Assembly: GCA_944412445.1 (NCBI GenBank)
Contig: CALYBJ010000003.1
Location: 1 to 64,000 of the forward strand
From: an uncultured Clostridia bacterium
GTDB lineage: Bacteria > Bacillota > Clostridia > Oscillospirales > Acutalibacteraceae
Direction of reading: 5' to 3'
Length of the DNA: 64,000 nucleotides
Shown: piece after piece, positions 58,456-64,000 of the stretch
Position numbering within the stretch: position 1 is the stretch's first letter
Layout: every line of letters starts with the position of its first letter
Notes under the pieces: model-generated
What the model was told of the DNA's origin: nothing
Seen by the model: the letters and a program-made list of their open reading frames with translations, nothing else
Databases searched by the model: none
Translations under genes and position numbers: made by a program

Positions 58456-60633
58456 TTACTTTACTTCGGTAAAGTATATTTTTACGCTTTCTCCGTCAAG
58501 ATTTTTAACATCGGAAAGATTTATGCCTGCGCTCATAAGCAGCGCTCCGGAATAAATTTCTCCGTCAGCTTCGTTTTTATAGTATTTGTCATGGTCAAGG
58601 CCTTTAAGCTTTAAGATATACAGAGTATAAAGAGATCTTCTTATTGTAACAGAGGTTACAAGACATTCCGATTTGTCGGGAGAAACAAATTCCCAGGCGC
58701 ATTTATATGAATCGAAATAAGGGTCGATAAGCCTGTAAAGGTCTCCGCAGTGAATAAGCTCGTAATACTTATGATACTCTTTTACCTGCTGTTTTACAAG
58801 GTCTTTTTCACTGTCCGTAAGCTTGTTGGGGTCAAGCTCATAGCCGAAGGTACCCCAGAGAGCAACATTTCCCTTTGTTTCATAGCCGGTTCTGGAGGAA
58901 TCGGAAACATGGGCGCCCATTGTTGACGCCGGATAGCAGAGAGATGTTCCGAACTGTATTGACAGACGCTCAATAGGGTCGGTGTTGTCGCTTGTCCATA
59001 TCTGGGGAGAGTAATAAAGCATACCCGGGTCGAATCTTCCGCCGCCGCCGGAGCAGTTTTCAAGGAGTATATCCGGGAAGGTCTTTGTAAGTCTGTCCAT
59101 AAGCTGGTAGGTTCCCATTATAAAGCGGTGGAAAAATTCCTGCTGTCTTTCAGGAGGAAGAAGCGCCGAGCCTGCCTCGGATATATTGCGGTTAAAGTCC
59201 CATTTAACATAGTCAATTTTGTACTTCGATAAAACACTATACATCTGATTAAAAATGTTCTCTCTTACGTCCTCTCTTGAAACATCAAGCACATACTGAT
59301 GACGGGCTATGGAATTTTCCCTGTTTTTAACATGGACGCACCAGTCGGGATGAGCTCTGAACAAATCGGAGTCGGGAGAAATCATTTCAGGCTCGTACCA
59401 GATGCCGAATTTAAGTCCCAAGGCGTTTACCCTGTCAATAAGAACACCTAAGCCGCCGGGAAGCTTTTTTTCGTTTACATACCAGTCGCCCAGAGAGTTT
59501 GTATCGTCGTTACGGACGCCGAACCAGCCGTCGTCCATTACAAGCATATCAAAGCCCAGCTCCTTTGCCTCTTTTGCAAAGGAAACAAGCTTTTCGGTGT
59601 CAAAATCAAAATACGCCGCCTCCCAGCTGTTTATAAGGAGAGGTCTTTTTTCTGTTTTATACTTTCCTCTTATAAGATTGTTTAAATAAAGTCTGTGGAA
59701 AATGCGGCTCATTCCGCCCAAGCCTTTATCCGAATAAACAAGCACGGCTTCGGGAGACTGAAATGCTTCTCCCGGCTCCAGATGCCAGCTGAAATCAGCA
59801 GGATTTATTCCCGTAATAAGTCTTGTTGACCCCTGATAGTCACATTCGGCGCTTATTTCAAAATTTCCGCTGTAAATAAGGTTAAAGCCGTAAGCATCGC
59901 CGGTATCTTCATTACCATCTGAGCTTAAAAGAGCCGCAAAAGGATTCTGATTATGGCTTGAAGCGCCTCTTAAGCTTTGTATCCCCTGTATGCCGTGGGC
60001 AAGTCTTCTTTGCTCTCTGCATCTTTCCTTTACATGACGGCCGTAAAGAGTTATCAAATCATAGTCCATGGAGGGCAGGTCAACGCAGGAGCTGTAAATT
60101 TTCTCTATTTCAAAGGCTCTGTTTCCCGTGTTTTCAACTCTTACGCTTTTCGCCATGGCTCCCGTTTCATTGAAAACAGTATAATAAAGAGTTGCCTTGG
60201 CTCCCGTTACCCTGTCAATAGTGTAAATTTCAAGAGTATCCGCCTCATTGTCGTTATTAAGGTACAAGGACGGCAAAGGCGAAATATCAGGCTTTCCCTT
60301 ATACATTCTGTGGCCTGTATATCTTATGTCGGTAACGGTGTTTCCGTCGGCGTTCTTGATTGAAAGCGCCGCAATTCTGAAATCTCCGCTGCCGCTGCAT
60401 GAATACTCCATAGGCAAAACATCAACGGAATATTCCTCGTTCTTATCGTTGGGATTGCAGGGGCTGAACGACGCGCTTCTGTATCTTTCGGAAAGCTTTT
60501 TTAAATTTATGTCGGGAATCTTTTTTCCGTAATATAAATTAACAAGATAGTTTTCCTTAAATATTTCAATTACATAGCTTGAAGTCTTTGTGTCAAGCTT
60601 GAAAATTTTCTGTTCCTCGTTAAATGTTATCAT
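58456..60633 (-). CDS. Alpha-galactosidase, glycoside hydrolase family 36
   Basis: A 725-residue retaining alpha-galactosidase that should release galactose from raffinose-type sugars or galactomannan. The N-terminal beta supersandwich precedes the barrel with DMLVMDDGWFGVRNDD, the nucleophile Asp479 in YVKWDFNRN, the acid/base Asp549 in IWTSDNTDPIER, and CSGGGGRFDPGM; spacing matches Geobacillus AgaA. No signal peptide, so cytoplasmic. AAAGGAGG precedes ATG. With galT and the mannan genes at 6-9 kb it makes a coherent galactomannan pathway. The downstream partner is the DUF1624 gene. Confidence 0.93.
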   Translation of the reverse strand: MITFNEEQKIFKLDTKTSSYVIEIFKENYLVNLYYGKKIPDINLKKLSERYRSASFSPCNPNDKNEEYSVDVLPMEYSCSGSGDFRIAALSIKNADGNTVTDIRYTGHRMYKGKPDISPLPSLYLNNDNEADTLEIYTIDRVTGAKATLYYTVFNETGAMAKSVRVENTGNRAFEIEKIYSSCVDLPSMDYDLITLYGRHVKERCREQRRLAHGIQGIQSLRGASSHNQNPFAALLSSDGNEDTGDAYGFNLIYSGNFEISAECDYQGSTRLITGINPADFSWHLEPGEAFQSPEAVLVYSDKGLGGMSRIFHRLYLNNLIRGKYKTEKRPLLINSWEAAYFDFDTEKLVSFAKEAKELGFDMLVMDDGWFGVRNDDTNSLGDWYVNEKKLPGGLGVLIDRVNALGLKFGIWYEPEMISPDSDLFRAHPDWCVHVKNRENSIARHQYVLDVSREDVRENIFNQMYSVLSKYKIDYVKWDFNRNISEAGSALLPPERQQEFFHRFIMGTYQLMDRLTKTFPDILLENCSGGGGRFDPGMLYYSPQIWTSDNTDPIERLSIQFGTSLCYPASTMGAHVSDSSRTGYETKGNVALWGTFGYELDPNKLTDSEKDLVKQQVKEYHKYYELIHCGDLYRLIDPYFDSYKCAWEFVSPDKSECLVTSVTIRRSLYTLYILKLKGLDHDKYYKNEADGEIYSGALLMSAGINLSDVKNLDGESVKIYFTEVK

Positions 60634-60696
60634 GGCTTTGCCTCCTTTTCATTTAGTATATTATCAAAATATTATTTTAATTACAACCATAAATTT

Positions 60697-60723
60697 ACGG
60701 TCGGCTGAATTTCAGCCGACCGT
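60697..60723. terminator. Hairpin between C_GCAxxG_C_C gene and alpha-galactosidase
   Basis: ACGGTCGGCTGAA and TTCAGCCGACCGT make a perfect 13-bp stem with a one-base centre. It follows the minus-strand Mrp operon; the T tract is on the opposite side, so efficiency on the minus strand is uncertain. Confidence 0.6.
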
Positions 60724-60730
60724 CTTTTTG

Positions 60731-61189
60731 TCACTTGCTTTTTTGCTCCTCTATAAACTGCTCCAGTATTTCCGCAGCATCTCCTACAAGAAGCTTGCAG
60801 GGTCTTTTTTTATAATATTCCTCTGTTCTTTTTTCGGGAATAGGACTGTCGGAGCCTTTTTTATCAAGCCCTAACAGCTCCCGGCATATATAACTTCCGT
60901 TCTGCTCCTTAAACTTGAACGCCAGGGACTGAACCTTTGTATAAAGAGTTTTTTTCGCCTCGTAGTCCTCGGGGCTTCCGTAGCCGTACAGAAGTCCCGT
61001 AACAATAAACATTCCGCTTACTGCGCCGCAGACCTCCCTGAGCCTTCCCATACCTCCTCCGAAAGAGGAAGCAATTTTTGCCACGGTTTCAAAATCCATT
61101 CCGATTTCCTGACAGAACGCTCCCGCCACAGACTGGCTGCAGTTATAGCCCTGAGAGAAAAGCTCCATTGCCTTTTCTTTTTTCGTCAT
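60731..61189 (-). CDS. C_GCAxxG_C_C family redox protein
   Basis: A 152-residue protein with the family pattern: MELFSQGYNCSQSVAGAFCQEIG, then FGGGMGRLREVCGAVSGMFIVTGLLYG, and later cysteines in SYICRELLGL and RPCKLLVGDAAEILEQF (parts quoted). These cysteines may bind an iron-sulfur cluster or act in electron transfer; the biochemical role is unsettled. Its start overlaps the stop of the Mrp gene by one base, so the two act together, perhaps in Fe-S cluster trafficking. Confidence 0.88.
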   Translation of the reverse strand: MTKKEKAMELFSQGYNCSQSVAGAFCQEIGMDFETVAKIASSFGGGMGRLREVCGAVSGMFIVTGLLYGYGSPEDYEAKKTLYTKVQSLAFKFKEQNGSYICRELLGLDKKGSDSPIPEKRTEEYYKKRPCKLLVGDAAEILEQFIEEQKSK

Positions 61190-62010
61190 CAGGCTTTCTC
61201 CACAGCGTCAGCCATTTTTTCAAGCCAATCGCCCTCAAACAGCTCTATAAGTCCGCTGTCAACCTGACTTGCGAAATCAGGATTTATAGGTATTCTTGCA
61301 ACTTCGGGAATGTTTTCCTTTTCGGCGATTTTCTCAAGATGGCTTTTGCCGAATATATAATGCTTTTCCTTACAGGAGGGGCACTCAAAATAGGACATAT
61401 TTTCAACTATGCCCAAAACAGGTATATTCATAAGCTTTGCCATGTTTACGGCTTTTGTTACTATCATGGAAACAAGGTCCTGAGGAGAAGTAACTATAAT
61501 AATGCCGTCAACGGGTATGCTCTGGAAAACAGTAAGAGGAACATCGCCTGTTCCGGGAGGCATATCAACGAACATATAGTCAATATCCTTCCATATAACA
61601 TCAGTCCAGAACTGCTTTACAACTCCGGCGATTACGGGACCTCTCCAGACAACCGGGTCGGTTTCGTTTTCAAGGAGAAGATTCAAGGACATTATATCAA
61701 TTCCCGTTTTCGTGGTGGCAGGAAAAAGGGCAGAATCGGTGCCCGTTGCCTTTTCATGTATGCCGAAGGCCTTGGGAATCGAAGGTCCTGTAACATCGGC
61801 GTCAAGAACAGCCGTTCTGAGACCTCTTCTTCTTAAAATTACGGCAAGCATTGATGTAACAAGAGATTTGCCTACGCCGCCCTTGCCGCTTACAACGCCT
61901 ATTACCTTTTTAACGCTGCTTAATTCGTTAAGCTTTTCATGCTGGATTTCAGCTTTGCGCTCGGAGCAGTTTTCACTGCAGGAGCTGCAGTCATGTGAAC
62001 ATTCGCTCAT
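61189..62010 (-). CDS. Mrp/NBP35 (ApbC) family ATP-binding Fe-S carrier
   Basis: A 273-residue P-loop ATPase. A cysteine-rich N-terminal tail (CSHDCSSCSENC) may hold a cluster. The deviant Walker A is GVVSGKGGVGKSLV, followed by DADVTGPSIPKAFG, FVDMPPGTGDVPLT and the C-terminal cluster motif CPSCKEKHYIFG. The family carries [4Fe-4S] clusters to apoproteins. ATG 62010 is preferred to a TTG at 62019. The overlap with the C_GCAxxG_C_C gene makes a conserved two-gene operon. Confidence 0.9.
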   Translation of the reverse strand: MSECSHDCSSCSENCSERKAEIQHEKLNELSSVKKVIGVVSGKGGVGKSLVTSMLAVILRRRGLRTAVLDADVTGPSIPKAFGIHEKATGTDSALFPATTKTGIDIMSLNLLLENETDPVVWRGPVIAGVVKQFWTDVIWKDIDYMFVDMPPGTGDVPLTVFQSIPVDGIIIVTSPQDLVSMIVTKAVNMAKLMNIPVLGIVENMSYFECPSCKEKHYIFGKSHLEKIAEKENIPEVARIPINPDFASQVDSGLIELFEGDWLEKMADAVEKA

Positions 62011-62095
62011 ATTTTTCAACTACCTTTTATTTGTTATAAATCATATATATTATAATGTTATTTTTATATAAGTCAACAGCGGCATAGCTTCAGAA

Positions 62096-64000
62096 TCAAT
62101 AAAATTTGCATACCGTGTTGTTTGTCATTCGTCTTGAATACCAAACTACCTCACGGACATAATCCTTCCAGCAGTCAACAGGCATTTGGCTTTCGGCGGT
62201 GATTTGTGTTTCCGCTTTCTTCAGCGGAATGTCAGTCTGTCCTGAGAAGAAATCATTGAAAAATGAAGCAAAATCGTATGAAAAGCTTTTTGCTTCCTTT
62301 TTCTTTCCCGGCACATTCATTATAAACTCCTGGAATGAAATTATCTGCCCTGTGAATGGAGAATCGCCGCATAGCTCAGCAACATATTTTTCCAGATCCT
62401 TTAAGAATTCCGGCATATCGTAAAGACAGGAAGAAAATAAAATTTCATCCGGCTCGTATATAATATGCCCGAATCTGTCGTCAACAATTCCAATAGGACC
62501 GTTTTTTTCGGCAACATCTGAAAAATGCTTTTTAAAATCGGAAAAAAGCTTATGGGTATATGTATATTCCCGGCTCTCAAGAGATTTTTCAATAAAGCCG
62601 TTGTAAAAATCGTAATAGGAAATATTTTTGCATTTTCTCAAAGCTACTGCTGTATATCTTGTAAGCCCCAGAGTATGAAGCCCCAGAACCGTTACCGCAA
62701 ACAGATAGGCTTTTTCCCAGTCCTTTACGCTCATATCCTTTGTTTCCACTATCAGAGAGGAGTATTCTTCCACATCGTCACGGACGGAATCGGGATTAAT
62801 ATGATACTGTATAAATTTATTGTGGACAGTTTTTATTTTGTATTTTTCAATATATTCCCTACTGCCTAAAAGGGAATTGGGTATAAGCTCGCAGGGATAA
62901 ATATTCACCGCGTTGTGCTGTCCGCTTTCAAGCACGGCGCACAGACCCTTTGAGAAGCTTTCGTAAGTTTCTCCCGGAAGACCTAAAATAAGCTCCGTAT
63001 ATGTGGGGATTTTTTCTTTTGCGTAAAACTTCACAAGGCCGCTGTAATAGTCCATATCCAGATTCTTTCTTCCTATTATCTCAAGCACCTTGGGCGACAC
63101 GCTTTGAAGCGATATTGTCTGAGCCTTGCTCATATTGCTGTCAACAAGCAGCTTGCTTATTTTTCCCACTGTATCAAATTTGTTTTTCGTAAAGTTTACT
63201 TTGAATTTTTTCGGATATCCCGTTTCTTTTTTCAGTCTTACAAGCTCTTTCGTAATTTCAAGATCTCTTGAAAAAAGCCCGAAGTTTGCGTCGCAGCCGT
63301 AAACATATTCGATTTTATGGTCGGATATCCAGCGCAGCTCGGCAATGACTCTCTCCATGGGAAAAAGCCTTACCCTGCTTTTTAAAAAGCCCCAGTCGCA
63401 GAAGGCACACTGATTAGGACAGCCCCGGTTCGTTTCAAGAAGCGCCGAAAAGGATATTCCGTCCTCCAGTATCCCGTCAAAAATCCCTGTCGTATAAGGG
63501 GACGGATAATCGGTTGTTTGAGGATTTTTGCTTTCCGTGGTAATGATTTCTCCGTCACTGCTTCTGAAAGATATATTGCAGATTTCCGAAAGCTTTTTTC
63601 CGCCGCTGAACGCTTCAAGAATTTCCTTGAAGGCTTCCTCCCCGCCGCCGTGAATCAGTATGTCCGCAGTAGGTATCTCATTAAGATGTCTGCCACCCGG
63701 CGAAATATGGTGCCCGCCGAAAACGGTTATGCAGTCCGGATATTTTTTCTTTAAAGCCTTTGAAAACTCAATATTATATCGTATGTTCCATATATAGCTT
63801 GAAAAGCCTATAAGATAGGGATTATCAAGGGATTCCACAGCTTTTTCAATATTTTCTCTTGTGTATATGAAACGCCCAAGCTTGTAATTCTTCTGAATTT
63901 CACTGTCTGCCCATGCGTAAGCCGCAAGACAGCCTGCCGCATAAGGTATATAAGCGTTTTTCACTTCGTCACCGTAGACTGTTGAAACCTGAACCAAATA
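62096..64000 (-). CDS. B12-binding domain radical SAM protein (OxsB-like group), 5' end cut by window
   Basis: At least 634 residues; the frame is still open at base 64000, so a few N-terminal residues are missing. Residues 1-170 form a cobalamin-binding Rossmann-type domain (YPDCITVFGGHHISP and LIHGGGEEAFKEIL). The radical SAM core follows: LLETNRGCPNQCAFCDWG carries CxxxCxxC, then YVYGCDANFGLFSRD and LGLPGETYESF. A long C-terminal region is specific to this family, which includes methylases and ring-contracting enzymes. The substrate is unknown and no biosynthetic cluster is visible on this side. It is the end of a minus-strand unit. Confidence 0.82.
   Translation of the reverse strand, partial: YLVQVSTVYGDEVKNAYIPYAAGCLAAYAWADSEIQKNYKLGRFIYTRENIEKAVESLDNPYLIGFSSYIWNIRYNIEFSKALKKKYPDCITVFGGHHISPGGRHLNEIPTADILIHGGGEEAFKEILEAFSGGKKLSEICNISFRSSDGEIITTESKNPQTTDYPSPYTTGIFDGILEDGISFSALLETNRGCPNQCAFCDWGFLKSRVRLFPMERVIAELRWISDHKIEYVYGCDANFGLFSRDLEITKELVRLKKETGYPKKFKVNFTKNKFDTVGKISKLLVDSNMSKAQTISLQSVSPKVLEIIGRKNLDMDYYSGLVKFYAKEKIPTYTELILGLPGETYESFSKGLCAVLESGQHNAVNIYPCELIPNSLLGSREYIEKYKIKTVHNKFIQYHINPDSVRDDVEEYSSLIVETKDMSVKDWEKAYLFAVTVLGLHTLGLTRYTAVALRKCKNISYYDFYNGFIEKSLESREYTYTHKLFSDFKKHFSDVAEKNGPIGIVDDRFGHIIYEPDEILFSSCLYDMPEFLKDLEKYVAELCGDSPFTGQIISFQEFIMNVPGKKKEAKSFSYDFASFFNDFFSGQTDIPLKKAETQITAESQMPVDCWKDYVREVVWYSRRMTNNTVCKFY

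Overview
The window reads as a chromosome segment of a low-to-moderate GC, Gram-positive, anaerobic, probably spore-forming gut clostridium, most like Ruminococcus and its relatives in the Oscillospiraceae. The pointers are two type I dockerin proteins, an orphan germination protein YpeB, a reverse rubrerythrin beside a Fur/PerR regulator, the GlgC/GlgD glycogen pair, a GH113 mannanase next to a 2-epimerase, and the parB then serS order often seen near the origin in Clostridia. All functional calls come from recognising family motifs by eye; no database search was run.

Layout. 1-9.5 kb is accessory: a four-helix-bundle S23-like gene among repeats, DUF952, a decayed MATE transporter, an ABM monooxygenase, a GH43 arabinanase-like enzyme, an XRE regulator, a nitrilase-family hydrolase, a GH113 plus 2-epimerase mannan pair, and a decayed aminoglycoside phosphotransferase. 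9.5-12.3 kb is an AT-rich DpnII-type restriction-modification operon lying between two copies of the same 30-nt palindrome. 12.3-14.7 kb (minus) is an ECF-sigma, membrane protein, surface protein operon. 15-24.5 kb holds galT, a FAD/Rieske oxidoreductase, an 882-residue dockerin protein with four exact-length repeats, a lipoprotein, YpeB, an SCP2 protein with a Lys/Ala repeat tail, and rlmB.

24.5-30.4 kb holds a 906-residue protein that looks like a P-type ATPase with its catalytic motifs erased, then MgtC, an MFS sugar-transporter-like protein with a large insert, and a PC4-like protein. 30.66-37.22 kb is a compact nine-gene phage head module (terminase, portal, protease, decoration, capsid, connectors) with no integrase, replication, tail or lysis genes, closed by a strong terminator. 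37.5-44.2 kb is glgB-glgC-glgD-parB-serS. 44.4-51.6 kb holds fur-rubrerythrin, a DUF6056 membrane protein, an SOS-type dinB, a YtrA-like GntR/ABC operon and a PflA-like radical SAM enzyme.

51.6-55.2 kb is a four-gene GDP-heptose-type sugar cassette ending in a nucleotidyltransferase-phosphatase fusion. 55.2-64 kb holds a second dockerin protein, tRNA-Leu, an HD hydrolase, tRNA-Thr, VanZ, a DUF1624 acyltransferase-like protein, a GH36 alpha-galactosidase, an Mrp-type ATPase pair and a B12-binding radical SAM protein cut by the window end. GH36, GH113, the 2-epimerase, GalT and the glg genes fit together as galactomannan breakdown, galactose entry and glycogen storage. The most notable items are the tail-less capsid/packaging island, the pseudo-P-type ATPase, the tandem-repeat dockerin protein and the heptose cassette.
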